Positions 16,745 through 25,245 are shown, counted from the first letter of the stretch. The stretch: DNA of 64,000 nucleotides from Lachnospiraceae bacterium (GCA_017625815.1 JAGAKD010000002.1:62001-126000); one strand, 5' to 3'. Notes: generated by a model from the sequence alone, not told the origin. Numbers and translations are program-made.

Positions 16745-17781
16745 TAGATACCTCTACAAGTTTTTAATAGATACGCCTCAATAGTTGATTTAATCGATGT
16801 GTCATATTTAATAGCGCTCTTGATTTCAAGAAGTCTGTCACTTAGCTTATTAAACCACAACAGATTATTTTCAAAGCCTGTTGTATATTTAATATTAAGC
16901 GCTTGGTCCTCAGTTTCTTCAAGATATTGTGGAATACTTGTTACTCCAATTGTACCAAAAAGAATATACTTACAGAGGTCAAGTACAAAGTCAAGATAAT
17001 TGCTAATAAATTGTTTTAGGTCGATGCCTTGGTTTGCAAGAGTTTCAATAACTGCAAATACTTTAGCCTCATTACCATCTACAAGGAAGTTAGTTAGTTT
17101 CATCATAACTTCAGCTGTAACATTTCCGAGAACTTGCTTTGTATTTTCAAGGTTCAAGTCAGTAGAAAAGTCTGCACATTGGTCAAGAAGAGTAATAGCA
17201 TCACGCATACAGCCTTGACTAATCTTGCTGATAAGGTCACAAGTATCTGTATAATTTATAAAGCCTTCTTGCTGACAAATGTATTCCAAACGTCCTCTGA
17301 TACCTTCATTAGATATCTTTGTAATATTATATCTTTGAAGTCTATTAAGAATAGTTGCGGGAATTTTATGAGGCTCGGTTGTACAGAACATAAAAATTGT
17401 ATACATAGGTGGTTCCTCAATACCTTTAAGAAAGGCTTGCCAGCCAGCTGATGTAATAGCATGTGCTTCATCAATAATAAATACTTTATATGTACCTGTC
17501 AAAGCTCTTTGGTTAGCAGCCTCAAGAATTGCTCTTACTTGGTCTACTCCATTATTAGAAGCTGCGTCAATTTCAATTGGATCGCCTTCTCCATTATTAA
17601 GTTTATTTGCAAAAATTCTTGCAAGAGTTGTTTTACCATCGCCAGACTCACCAGCAAAAAGGTAAGCATTTTTTGGTGTGCCCTTTTCAATTACTTTTTG
17701 AAGTATTTTAACAGTTACGTCTTGCTCAACTACTTCATTAAAATTTTTTGGTCTATACTTAGTTGCTAATGATTTATACAT
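16744..17781 (-). CDS. dnaX: DNA polymerase III gamma/tau (DnaX)-like clamp-loader ATPase
   Basis: A 345-residue gamma-type subunit: KYRPKNFNEVVEQ at the N-terminus, Walker A GESGDGKTT (44-52), IEIDAASNNGVDQVR, Walker B FIIDEAH (101-107), CTTEPHKIPATILNRLQR (sensor 1 and SRC). The four-cysteine zinc module present in most bacterial DnaX proteins is deleted between Walker A and IEIDAAS. There is no long tau extension, so it is expected to load the clamp but not to tether helicase or polymerase. AAGGAGG precedes the ATG. It works with the delta-prime and delta genes that follow and the clamp at 21103. Confidence 0.95.
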   Translation of the reverse strand: MYKSLATKYRPKNFNEVVEQDVTVKILQKVIEKGTPKNAYLFAGESGDGKTTLARIFANKLNNGEGDPIEIDAASNNGVDQVRAILEAANQRALTGTYKVFIIDEAHAITSAGWQAFLKGIEEPPMYTIFMFCTTEPHKIPATILNRLQRYNITKISNEGIRGRLEYICQQEGFINYTDTCDLISKISQGCMRDAITLLDQCADFSTDLNLENTKQVLGNVTAEVMMKLTNFLVDGNEAKVFAVIETLANQGIDLKQFISNYLDFVLDLCKYILFGTIGVTSIPQYLEETEDQALNIKYTTGFENNLLWFNKLSDRLLEIKSAIKYDTSIKSTIEAYLLKTCRGI

Positions 17782-17792
17782 ATCTTTCCTCC

Positions 17793-18158
17793 TTATAATG
17801 ATGCAATAAGTTTAATTTCTTCAATAGGAAGCCACCCAGACCAAGTTGTATTTAGGTCTCGTTTGTTCTCTATATCATACGATAAACTATCTACAAATAT
17901 CATCTTTCCCATTGTTTTTGAGACAAATATTTTTAGATAATCTGTTTGTGGGCAGGTTCCTCTATTCCAGTTCGTAGCCACAATTGAATTAGGATTTCCT
18001 TTAATATGGGGCGGAACTTGAATTAAATAGCATTTGTTTAATTCATAATGAGGTTTAGAATACTTTGGAATTAAAACAGTATTTGTTTCAGGGTCAAAAG
18101 CGTCTAAATTTGCGAATACACATTTTCTTAATTGTTCTTCAACGTATGGTCGTATCAT
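17793..18158 (-). CDS. Unknown 121-residue protein upstream of dnaX
   Basis: A small protein rich in aromatic residues with a central NWNRGTCPQTDYLKIFVSK segment that looks like a compact beta fold. No family recognised. It is first in the transcript that continues into the clamp-loader genes (12 bases to dnaX), with AAGGATG upstream and a promoter motif 35 bases before the start. Confidence 0.7.
   Translation of the reverse strand: MIRPYVEEQLRKCVFANLDAFDPETNTVLIPKYSKPHYELNKCYLIQVPPHIKGNPNSIVATNWNRGTCPQTDYLKIFVSKTMGKMIFVDSLSYDIENKRDLNTTWSGWLPIEEIKLIASL
17874..17884 (-). promoter_or_regulatory. Weak promoter-like motif (TATCGTATGAT) inside the 17793 gene
   Basis: A degenerate copy, about 93 bases before dnaX. 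Listed because similar CGTAT variants occur before other genes; it could be chance. Confidence 0.25.
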
Positions 18159-18192
18159 TCTTTATCATCCTTATAAATATACTATATACTAT

Positions 18193-18203
18193 ATTATACA
18201 ATA
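18193..18203 (-). promoter_or_regulatory. TATTGTATAAT promoter motif for the clamp-loader operon
   Basis: Exact motif 35 bases before the ATG at 18158, directly continuing the T-tract of the preceding terminator. Confidence 0.75.
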
Positions 18204-18204
18204 A

Positions 18205-18230
18205 AAAAGGCCTCATTTCTGAGGTCTTTT
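18205..18230 (-). terminator. Terminator after the 18237-18629 nuclease-like gene
   Basis: Stem of 11 positions with one mismatch (18205-18215 with 18220-18230, core GGCCTCA), then TTTTTT on the minus strand. Confidence 0.8.
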
Positions 18231-18236
18231 AAAAAT

Positions 18237-18629
18237 TTAAAGCGTTTCATCGAGTGACTTTAAGTGCTCTACTAATTCTGCAAAAAGATATTCATCAATA
18301 ATATAGTGGTTAGGTTCACCGGGTCCAAAGTTAAAAACTACTGCTTGATGAGGTGTTCCAGTAAGTAAACATTCCTGTTTATTCTTCTCAAACCAATCTT
18401 TCTTAATTGAAATTGAACTTGATGGTGTAGTCTTAGTTTTACACTCAAGTAGAAAGCCATTCTTTCCTGACATTATAACGTCACCTTTATCAAAAAGTGT
18501 GGCACCACTATTTTTAGTTTGTCTTCCACCCAATGCCTTTACAACTGACTTTTCTTGCTTATCTGAATAATATCTGGTTGGCTTTGGCTGCTCGCCTTCT
18601 TTTATTCTTTTACGTGTTCCAATAATCAT
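18237..18629 (-). CDS. Small PD-(D/E)XK nuclease, Holliday-junction-resolvase-like
   Basis: A 130-residue protein with a basic N-terminus, then GGRQTKNSGATLFDKGDV and GFLLECKTK, the spacing Asp...Glu-x-Lys of the PD-(D/E)XK fold. This matches small resolvases and very-short-patch-type nucleases, in which a conserved Ser-Gly precedes the Lys-Gly-Asp. It sits just downstream of recA, so a role in recombination intermediates is reasonable. It could also be a restriction-type or homing nuclease. GAGG is 6 bases before the ATG and it has its own promoter motif. Confidence 0.72.
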   Translation of the reverse strand: MIIGTRKRIKEGEQPKPTRYYSDKQEKSVVKALGGRQTKNSGATLFDKGDVIMSGKNGFLLECKTKTTPSSSISIKKDWFEKNKQECLLTGTPHQAVVFNFGPGEPNHYIIDEYLFAELVEHLKSLDETL

Positions 18630-18649
18630 AATATACCTCGCTATAATAT

Positions 18650-18660
18650 ATTATACAATA
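18650..18660 (-). promoter_or_regulatory. TATTGTATAAT promoter motif for the 18237 nuclease
   Basis: Exact motif 21 bases before the ATG, fused to the recA terminator T-tract. Confidence 0.75.
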
Positions 18661-18688
18661 AAAGCTCCCAATTTTTATGGGAGCTTTT
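18658..18688 (-). terminator. Terminator after recA
   Basis: A 10-base perfect stem (AAAGCTCCCA at 18661-18670 with 18678-18687), then TTTTATTG. The last bases are shared with the next promoter motif. Confidence 0.85.
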
Positions 18689-18691
18689 GTT

Positions 18692-19894
18692 TTAAGCATC
18701 TTCAAGAAGAATCTTCTTTTTAACTTCGTCTTCTTGTGGTTTTTCAATAGCATCTTCTTCAGCTTCAATCTGAGCTTGAGTTTCCTTATCAAGAAGCGAT
18801 TTATCATTAGATGCTGAGATATATTCCTTAATCATTGCAAGATATTTATCTCTAAAATTATCATGTGTTTGGAGATAATTTATAATATAAGCTTTCTTAC
18901 CTTGAAGTGTTTCACCTGTTTCCGAGTCTGTAATTACTTCACCAGTAGAAAGATTTACAAGAGCATAAGTAACATTATTAAGTCTCTTAATAAAATCAAA
19001 TTGAAGAGCAACGTCAATAAGGTCGCTTACAGTGTCAGCGCCGGTTTCATACTTGTATGTAATAAATCCACCACCACGGTTACAAGCACAAGTCTTGTTC
19101 TTTGTGATTTTGAATTTAAGTCTAAATCCGTCTGCGCCTTCACCATCGTCACCCTTAACTTCATCTCCGTCTTTCATAAAGACTCTCTTACCAAAACGAA
19201 CTTTAACAGAAGCATAATATCTTGGAGCATCTCCACCTGGTTCTTTATAAATTGCTGCACCTGTAAAAGTAGTACCAGCAACACGAACTTGGTTAATCAT
19301 AATCATAATATTGCCCTTACGTGCAAGTTTATCACACATAGTTGGACAGAACTTATGAAGTCCTTTAGCCATATTACCACGCATACCCATATCTTTTGTA
19401 AACTCATTTTCCATAATCGACTGTGGAACAAGAGCTGGAATAGAGTCAAGTACAATAAGACCAATATCATCTACTTCTTGAAGCTCAAGAATCATTTCAA
19501 GAATTTGTTCACCTGACATACCTTCTGGGCTAATATAATAAAGTCTATTAAGATCAATACCATTCATAAGCGCTTGGAATTGAAGATCGAGTGAGTGCTC
19601 AACGTCTACATAAACACAAACCTTATCTGGGTTTTCTCTTTGGTAGGCTGCAAGCTCAGCACAAGCAGCAGTAGTTTTACCTGAGTGCTCAAGTCCAGCA
19701 TAAACCATCATTCTTCCATAAGGAAGACCACCATAAAGTGGATAGTCCATACCCATCATTCCAGAAGCGAGACGCTTATACACAGGAACAATGTCAGACT
19801 TAATAATTAGGTTCTCGTTATTATATTCTTTATTAAATTTTTTCGCAAAGTCAGCCATTGTAAAAGGCTTCTTTTCTGTGGTTTCTTTTGCCAT
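18692..19894 (-). CDS. recA: RecA/UvsX-type recombinase
   Basis: A 400-residue RecA-family protein that forms filaments on single-stranded DNA and drives strand exchange. Walker A GLEHSGKTT (67-75), the catalytic segment VYVDVEHSLD, Walker B GLIVLDSIPALVP, and the loop region INQVRVAGTTF followed by EPGGDAPRYYAS (the L2-adjacent segment). The C-terminus is acidic and repetitive (QIEAEEDAIEKPQEDEVKKK), as in many RecA proteins. GAGGTG precedes the ATG. Two resolvase-like genes flank it. Confidence 0.95.
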   Translation of the reverse strand: MAKETTEKKPFTMADFAKKFNKEYNNENLIIKSDIVPVYKRLASGMMGMDYPLYGGLPYGRMMVYAGLEHSGKTTAACAELAAYQRENPDKVCVYVDVEHSLDLQFQALMNGIDLNRLYYISPEGMSGEQILEMILELQEVDDIGLIVLDSIPALVPQSIMENEFTKDMGMRGNMAKGLHKFCPTMCDKLARKGNIMIMINQVRVAGTTFTGAAIYKEPGGDAPRYYASVKVRFGKRVFMKDGDEVKGDDGEGADGFRLKFKITKNKTCACNRGGGFITYKYETGADTVSDLIDVALQFDFIKRLNNVTYALVNLSTGEVITDSETGETLQGKKAYIINYLQTHDNFRDKYLAMIKEYISASNDKSLLDKETQAQIEAEEDAIEKPQEDEVKKKILLEDA

Positions 19895-20112
19895 TATTTC
19901 ACCTCAATATTTATAGTATCTGCTTGGTCTATTGTTTCAGGAATTACTCCAAATATCTTAGAAAAGGTCATATTACCAAACTCTTCTGGAATTTGCCAAG
20001 CCATACCTCTCCACAAGCATTCATGATAACTAATTTCTTCGTGCCTTTCTACATGAATAGCAACAATTTCATTATGTGAAATAATGTTATCTACAATATC
20101 TTTTACTAGCAT
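19894..20112 (-). CDS. Unknown 72-residue protein upstream of recA
   Basis: A small acidic protein with two His near residue 20 (IHVERHEEISYHECLW) and an aromatic WRGMAW segment. GGAGGT precedes the ATG, and its stop overlaps the recA start, so it is translated with recA. No family recognised. Confidence 0.7.
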   Translation of the reverse strand: MLVKDIVDNIISHNEIVAIHVERHEEISYHECLWRGMAWQIPEEFGNMTFSKIFGVIPETIDQADTINIEVK

Positions 20113-20124
20113 AATTACCTCCGA

Positions 20125-20610
20125 TTAGTCAGTCATTGAGTTAGCAAGTTTAGCTTCTTGCATTCTACTCATCAGAATTGATTTTAATGTATCACAAAGC
20201 CTTAAACATTGGTCAAGCTTTGTTTTTGTAAGAGAAGCTACAAGGTCATATAAACACTTTGCTACAATATTTTCTGAAATAGCAAGGGTAGCATTTGATT
20301 CTCTTACTGCTGCAGTACCTTCTTGTACAATATAATTTGAAGCGTAAGCCTCATTTCTAATTGCTTCGGCACAAACAGCTTTAATACCAGCTTTATCTTT
20401 TAACTCACTGAGTGAGAAAGCGGAAAGCTGCATTTTAAGTAAGTAATATCTAAGACTGTCTATTGACAAACTTGGAATCATTGTTTGTATTTCATCTACA
20501 AGTTGATTGATTGGATCAAAAGTTGGTGCTAAAATATTATCAGCAAGTTCTTTAATCTCACCATAAGTCATCTCAACTTCTTGTAGAGCTTTGTTTAAAT
20601 CTCTAGCCAT
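20125..20610 (-). CDS. Unknown 161-residue helical protein
   Basis: Mostly helical; no recognised motif. I choose the ATG at 20610 because GGAGG lies 9 bases upstream; the longer frame from 20631 contains that site. It overlaps the RecU-like stop by 8 bases. Part of the recombination operon by position. Confidence 0.7.
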   Translation of the reverse strand: MARDLNKALQEVEMTYGEIKELADNILAPTFDPINQLVDEIQTMIPSLSIDSLRYYLLKMQLSAFSLSELKDKAGIKAVCAEAIRNEAYASNYIVQEGTAAVRESNATLAISENIVAKCLYDLVASLTKTKLDQCLRLCDTLKSILMSRMQEAKLANSMTD

Positions 20611-21100
20611 TTTTTCTTTCCTCCAGTTCAATTAGTCTGTCCATTAAAGCATTATAGTCAGCATCCATAAAAACTCTTTTCTTTTCTGCTGGAATTTGTA
20701 TTATATTATACGATGAATTGGTTAAAGCTTTAATTCCTACAGATTTCTTTCCTTCAACATCTCTCATATACTTTAAGTCTTCTGCCGGAATCCAAAGAAC
20801 TAAATCTTTTTCATATAACCATAAAAGCACACCCGGAAAGGTATCGACGGTTCCAATATACGAAATAAGTTTATCAAACTGTCTTATTGCTGAAAATGGT
20901 AAACTAGCTCCTGCGTGAGCTTTGCACTCTGCCATAAGAAGTTTCTTTTTAGCATAAGCAATAAAGTCGCAAGGGTTTTGAGAAGTAGTTTTATAACCAG
21001 AAACCTGGTCTGGAAGTCTATATATAAAATGGCTTGGGAAAGCCTTAATCCATCCACGTTTGAATTCGGCTTCCCATTTTTTACCCATTGTATCGGCCAT
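20603..21100 (-). CDS. recU: RecU-like Holliday junction resolvase
   Basis: A 165-residue protein resembling the RecU/PBP-related factor A family. It starts GKKWEAEFKRGWIKAF, contains RLPDQ, then NPCDFIAYAKKKLLMAECKAH (PD-(D/E)XK with Asp and Glu-Cys-Lys) and SLPFSAIRQFDKL, the helix typical of RecU. RecU cuts four-way junctions and modulates RecA in Bacillota. AAGGG upstream. It lies directly after the clamp gene. RecU is mostly a Bacillota gene, a hint to the host. Confidence 0.88.
   Translation of the reverse strand: MADTMGKKWEAEFKRGWIKAFPSHFIYRLPDQVSGYKTTSQNPCDFIAYAKKKLLMAECKAHAGASLPFSAIRQFDKLISYIGTVDTFPGVLLWLYEKDLVLWIPAEDLKYMRDVEGKKSVGIKALTNSSYNIIQIPAEKKRVFMDADYNALMDRLIELEERKNG
20705..20715 (-). 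promoter_or_regulatory. Variant promoter motif (CATCGTATAAT) inside the RecU-like gene
   Basis: 95 bases before the ATG at 20610; followed by ATAATA as in the intergenic copies. Confidence 0.4.
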
Positions 21101-21102
21101 AA

Positions 21103-22233
21103 TTATACCCTTCTGATTTCAGGAATTACATTGCTAATAGGACCTCTTGCAATAATAACTGAACGACCATTACCACAGTTCATAGTAACGTGGCCAGTTT
21201 TACAAGAATCAAGAACTGACTTAAGGTCAGCAATATTAAGTCTTAGATTATAACTGGTATCAACATAGCTTTCACCATTTTCAATAGCTACATAGTCAAC
21301 ATTACCTTGAGTATCTGTAATAATTACTTCTTCATTTGTAAAAGTAATATCCATAGGAACATACGCCATATTTGCCTTGTTAATACTATTCTTGGTGAAC
21401 AGCATTAGACGTGAAATAGCAGCAGCAAAAGCTGGAGCAGAAATAACTACATGTGTTGGATAAGTTTCATTTATGTAGTTCTTTGAAGCTTCGCAAGGAC
21501 CCTTAATCTTCTGAAGAAGAATGTCATCACAAGTAAGTCTTGCTGCCATATAAACATTAGAAGTTTTAAATACAGCCTTTGGTCTTGCTGTACCTGTTGC
21601 ATCAGCGTCATAACCAAATTGGAATGCTACATCTTCCTTGAAGAGCTTAAAAAGCTTAACAATCTTTTCATTAAGAAGAAGCTTAACTGGCTTTTCAAGA
21701 GTGAAGGAGTTGAGACAAGCACCAGTAGTAAAAGTAAAACAACCTGTCTCATCTATGTAATAAAGCTTGTGAAGTTCGTTAATATTTTGACCCTTTGCCT
21801 TTTGAAGTTCTTTGCTGTTTACATTAAGAATACTTTCAAGAATATCTTTAGAAATACTCATTTCAACAGTAGGCTCAGCAAGGAAAATAACTGGAAGTTC
21901 CATAAGCTTATCATTGTCAAAAATCATTGCAATCTTATAGTTGCTCTTACCTGCCTTAACATTAACGGCATTACCTACAACTGTAAGATCAAAAGTTTCT
22001 GTACTAATACCTGCAACAAGTTCAAGGAAAAGTGAAGCATCTACAACTGCCTTAAACTCTGTAGGAGTTTCAAGTGGGAACTTTACAGAAACATAGTATT
22101 CTTTGTTTGTTACATTAAGATACAAGAAAGTATCTCTTGTAACAATTTCAAGATTAGCTGCATTTGAGTCAAGGTCTGCAGCCAAGAGAATATTTTTTGC
22201 TGCGTCTTGGAAATCTTTAGTCTTAATAATCAT
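21103..22233 (-). CDS. dnaN: DNA polymerase III beta sliding clamp
   Basis: A 376-residue clamp, the usual length of DnaN (three repeated domains). It starts MIIKTKDFQDAAKNILLAA and has DnaN-type segments such as LEIVTRDTFLYLNV and, at the C-terminus, SYNLRLNIADLKSVLDSC...PISNVIPEIRRV, where DnaN normally reads LNPKYLLDAL...PVRP. The clamp encircles DNA and confers processivity. It partners with the three clamp-loader genes downstream and the split polymerase upstream. AGGAG precedes the ATG. Confidence 0.92.
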   Translation of the reverse strand: MIIKTKDFQDAAKNILLAADLDSNAANLEIVTRDTFLYLNVTNKEYYVSVKFPLETPTEFKAVVDASLFLELVAGISTETFDLTVVGNAVNVKAGKSNYKIAMIFDNDKLMELPVIFLAEPTVEMSISKDILESILNVNSKELQKAKGQNINELHKLYYIDETGCFTFTTGACLNSFTLEKPVKLLLNEKIVKLFKLFKEDVAFQFGYDADATGTARPKAVFKTSNVYMAARLTCDDILLQKIKGPCEASKNYINETYPTHVVISAPAFAAAISRLMLFTKNSINKANMAYVPMDITFTNEEVIITDTQGNVDYVAIENGESYVDTSYNLRLNIADLKSVLDSCKTGHVTMNCGNGRSVIIARGPISNVIPEIRRV

Positions 22234-22267
22234 TTACAATATCTCCTATTTATCAAGTTTACAATTT

Positions 22268-22278
22268 ATTATACAATG
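22268..22278 (-). promoter_or_regulatory. CATTGTATAAT promoter motif for dnaN
   Basis: One-base variant of the consensus, 35 bases before the ATG. Confidence 0.7.
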
Positions 22279-22285
22279 TTTTATA

Positions 22286-23437
22286 TTAAAATTCTAGGTC
22301 TGCGCCATTTATAATGGTGTTATTTATAGCCTCTTTTGGAAGCTCTGGGTGATTGTCATAAAGTTTTTCAAAAGCTTCTTCTCTTGTTAAGCCTTTACCT
22401 GTATATTTCTTAAACTCTGACTGAATCGCAACAGCATATTCTGAACAATACCAACGGGACTCAACTGCTGGGTCACACTTCATTGGTACATCAATATATG
22501 GTGCTGCAGCATCAATCATAATTCGTGGAAGTATCTCTGAGACTTCTTCCGCATAAAGTGCAGGACATTCAAGCATTACTTCATCGTGAATTGTCATAAC
22601 AAGCTTTGCATTTCTTTCAGCAAGCTCTTGGCTATTATGAATTTGTATCATTGCAAGTTTAGTCAGGGAAGCAGCTGAACCTTGAATTCTTGCATTAAGG
22701 CACTGTCTTTCTGCTTGCGCTATTCTACCTGTATTTGCTTCGAGAGTAATACCAGCTTTCTTTGCTTCAAGAGCAAGCTCTTCAAACTTTTTATTACCTT
22801 TTGCTGCCTCTGCTTTTGCTACCCAAGAAGCAAGCTCAGCACTATTTTCGTCACGATTTTTGCACGTTGGAATTGGGTTAAAGGTCATTTCAGCTACCTT
22901 GGCTTCGTCTTTATAATGAGCTTCATATGGCTTTAAAAAGTAGTCTGTAAGGTGTCTACGACGACCTGCCCAGTCTTCTACATAACCATGTTCTTTAAGG
23001 AATTCTTTTGAGCTCTTAATAAGTTCTTCAACTTTTGGGAAGCTTTTAAAAAAGTTATCAAAAATATCTTGCGCTTCTTGTCTTGTCTTACCTGTTCTAA
23101 CAGCAAGTGTACCAGCACCCATTCCATAAGTCAGAGCTAGAAGTACCATCTTAGCAACAGAACGTCTTTCTTTTCCTTCTTTGTTTAAGTGAGTCTTATG
23201 ACCACAGATAATTTTCTTACCGTCAAGTTCTAATTCTGTTCCTTCTGGGTAGTGCTCAAGGTTATCTTCATATCTATTATTATAAATATTAGCAGCAATA
23301 ACACAATAAAGGTCTTTACCTTCAAGATAAGCAGCTCTCATTGCAGGGTCACCACCAAGGAAAGTTGTTATACGAGGTTCTTGTGCTGAATAGTCAGAAC
23401 CAACAAGTTTATATAAAGTTCTAGTTTTTACTTTCAT
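22286..23437 (-). CDS. polA: Family A DNA polymerase, C-terminal palm/fingers half (split gene)
   Basis: A 383-residue C-terminal half of a PolA-type polymerase. Motif A is VGSDYSAQEPR (12-22) with the catalytic Asp; the O-helix RSVAKMVLLALTYGMG (92-107) has the Arg, Lys, Tyr-Gly set; motif C is MTIHDEVMLE with the second catalytic Asp. The thumb and exonuclease are encoded by the gene before it. I place the start at the ATG at 23437, which overlaps the upstream TAA (TAATG) and has GAGG 8 bases upstream; an ATG at 23443 is also possible. The two halves must assemble to work. See the finding on the split. Confidence 0.93.
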   Translation of the reverse strand: MKVKTRTLYKLVGSDYSAQEPRITTFLGGDPAMRAAYLEGKDLYCVIAANIYNNRYEDNLEHYPEGTELELDGKKIICGHKTHLNKEGKERRSVAKMVLLALTYGMGAGTLAVRTGKTRQEAQDIFDNFFKSFPKVEELIKSSKEFLKEHGYVEDWAGRRRHLTDYFLKPYEAHYKDEAKVAEMTFNPIPTCKNRDENSAELASWVAKAEAAKGNKKFEELALEAKKAGITLEANTGRIAQAERQCLNARIQGSAASLTKLAMIQIHNSQELAERNAKLVMTIHDEVMLECPALYAEEVSEILPRIMIDAAAPYIDVPMKCDPAVESRWYCSEYAVAIQSEFKKYTGKGLTREEAFEKLYDNHPELPKEAINNTIINGADLEF

Positions 23438-25203
23438 TAGCATTTCCTCACAATAAATTCATATTCTTTAGTAGCTGTATAATATGTAACTCTTTCAATA
23501 AGAGCAGGTCCCTCATCAGTAAGTACACTATCTTTTAAGACTACAATATCTTTGCCATATTTCCATCCGTCAACAGTTTCAACTTCTGCTGTTTCGTGTA
23601 CTGTAAAATGGTCTACTTCAACTTCTATATCAGCAAATTCTTTCTTAGCTTCAAAAAGCAGTCTGGTAATCTTACCATCTCCACGTGAAGGAATATTTTG
23701 CGAGTTAAAACCTGAAATTTCTACTTGGTTATCACCTTCAAGAAACTTAAAAGTACCACCAGAAGAAAAACGACCTGTGTCAGTTCCAATTGAATTAAGC
23801 TTGTATCTAATTCTTCCATCTGGCCAATGTTGTGCAAGTGCTGGAAGTACATCAATATAGGTAGTAACAAGTTTTACAATACCACGTCTTTCAAGAAGTA
23901 AACTACAAAGAAGCAAATCAGGTTTCTTTTCAGCAATAGCCTCAAGTTCGTCCTTACCGGTACCTCTTGGGGATTTCTTACTTACTGTTGGACATTTAAG
24001 TATATCATAGAATAAGATAGCGAGTTGGGTTGGTGAAGCGAGATTGATTGGGTCATCAAGTTGTTGTGCAGGAGTTTTCTTTGAGTTTTTATATCTTTTT
24101 CCTGTCTTTTCATCAACCTCTGGATATTTTGCAATAATTTCTTCTTCAGTCATTTTTGTCTTTTTTGGTTGCCAAACTTTTTGAGGAGCATTAGCTTCAG
24201 GACTTAAACGCCAAGCAGCTATCTTAGACTCATATTTTTTAAGTTCATCTTGGACTTTAACATCAATATCTTCAAGAATTTTATTATACTTAAGTCTGAG
24301 TCTTTCTCCAAATTCTTGGTCAATACAAACTCCTGCAAGTTCAATATCAGCAGCAACTTTAACTATTGGCATTTCAATATTCTTAAATAGCCAGAGAAGT
24401 TTTTCATTTTCTGGAGCTGTTAATATAGACTCTTGAAGTTCGAAAATCTTGTCAGTCATTAAGGAGTCAGTCGCAGCATAAAGCGCAAAGATGTCTGGAT
24501 CAATAATTGCATAAGGAATATTTTCAAACAAGCTTCCAATATCATACTTTTCTTGTGAAGGGTCAATCTTATTTACATATTGCCACTTCAAACTAAGCTT
24601 ATCATTCTTCTCATTTTCATCTATAGTATGAACTCCAATAATGGTGTCCCAATCAGGAACAACTTCAATATCACAAGTACATTTAAGAACCTGATAGTCG
24701 AACTTACCATTGTGCATTACTATAAAGGTACCCGCTTCATTAATACGCTGAAGCTGTTCTCTGCAGTCGGCCTCTGTCAGCTGATTTGGTAAAAGCTCTC
24801 TTGTGTCTAAATCTACATGGTTTACTGGAATATAAGCTTGTTTACCACCTGGATAATACAAACAAAGACCCATTAATTTACAAGTAATTGGGTCAGTAGA
24901 GTTGTTTGTCTCTGTATCTATTGCTATTCTACCAGAGTTGATTGCTGCAGTAACGTAATCATAAAAAGTATTTTTATCACGGATAACAACAATATTCTTC
25001 CTTTGATGTCCCAATACTTTAATAACACGCTCAGTAATAATAGCAATTCGTTCTTGTAAAGATAGCTTTTTAGACTTAAGAACTTTCTCGCTATCAGCCT
25101 CAACTTTTTTAGGTTTTTTAGCTTTATCTATAAGTGTTTTAACATCCGGCTTATTTAAATTTATGGCGAATTCATCACCAAAAAGATTAAAGCAAGAATC
25201 CAT
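23437..25203 (-). CDS. polA: Family A DNA polymerase, N-terminal exonuclease/thumb half (split gene)
   Basis: A 588-residue N-terminal half. It has a 3'-5' proofreading domain: Exo I IAIDTETN (93-100), Exo II HNGKFDYQ (about 170), Exo III YAATD (about 252). The thumb and start of the polymerase domain follow, with TGRFSSGG and NSQNIPSR (about 505-512), then KITRLLFEA. There is no 5'-3' exonuclease. Where motif A should follow within about ten residues, a segment of about 60 residues intervenes (about 527-588), including VETVDGWKYGKDI and SVLTDEGPALIERV, a pattern like Hint/intein beta segments. The protein then stops (EFIVRKC). GGAGG precedes the ATG. Confidence 0.93.
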   Translation of the reverse strand: MDSCFNLFGDEFAINLNKPDVKTLIDKAKKPKKVEADSEKVLKSKKLSLQERIAIITERVIKVLGHQRKNIVVIRDKNTFYDYVTAAINSGRIAIDTETNNSTDPITCKLMGLCLYYPGGKQAYIPVNHVDLDTRELLPNQLTEADCREQLQRINEAGTFIVMHNGKFDYQVLKCTCDIEVVPDWDTIIGVHTIDENEKNDKLSLKWQYVNKIDPSQEKYDIGSLFENIPYAIIDPDIFALYAATDSLMTDKIFELQESILTAPENEKLLWLFKNIEMPIVKVAADIELAGVCIDQEFGERLRLKYNKILEDIDVKVQDELKKYESKIAAWRLSPEANAPQKVWQPKKTKMTEEEIIAKYPEVDEKTGKRYKNSKKTPAQQLDDPINLASPTQLAILFYDILKCPTVSKKSPRGTGKDELEAIAEKKPDLLLCSLLLERRGIVKLVTTYIDVLPALAQHWPDGRIRYKLNSIGTDTGRFSSGGTFKFLEGDNQVEISGFNSQNIPSRGDGKITRLLFEAKKEFADIEVEVDHFTVHETAEVETVDGWKYGKDIVVLKDSVLTDEGPALIERVTYYTATKEYEFIVRKC

Positions 25204-25233
25204 CTATTTTCCTCCAATTATATTACTTAATAT

Positions 25234-25244
25234 ATAATACAATA
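25234..25244 (-). promoter_or_regulatory. TATTGTATTAT promoter motif for the split polymerase genes
   Basis: One-base variant (TATTAT hexamer) 31 bases before the ATG, joined to the SSB terminator. Confidence 0.65.
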
Positions 25245-25245
25245 A

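Noticed and set aside
18863..19516. A 217-codon plus-strand frame antisense to recA
   Set aside because: It has no ribosome site, its protein is full of Cys, Ser and Lys runs unlike a real fold, and the minus strand holds an unambiguous RecA gene. The same applies to the other plus-strand frames.
23430..23445. Frameshift (sequencing error or programmed) joining the polymerase halves
   Set aside because: No slippery heptamer; the downstream start has its own GAGG and a TAATG junction like many others in this genome, so a real split is more likely. An error cannot be excluded without reads.
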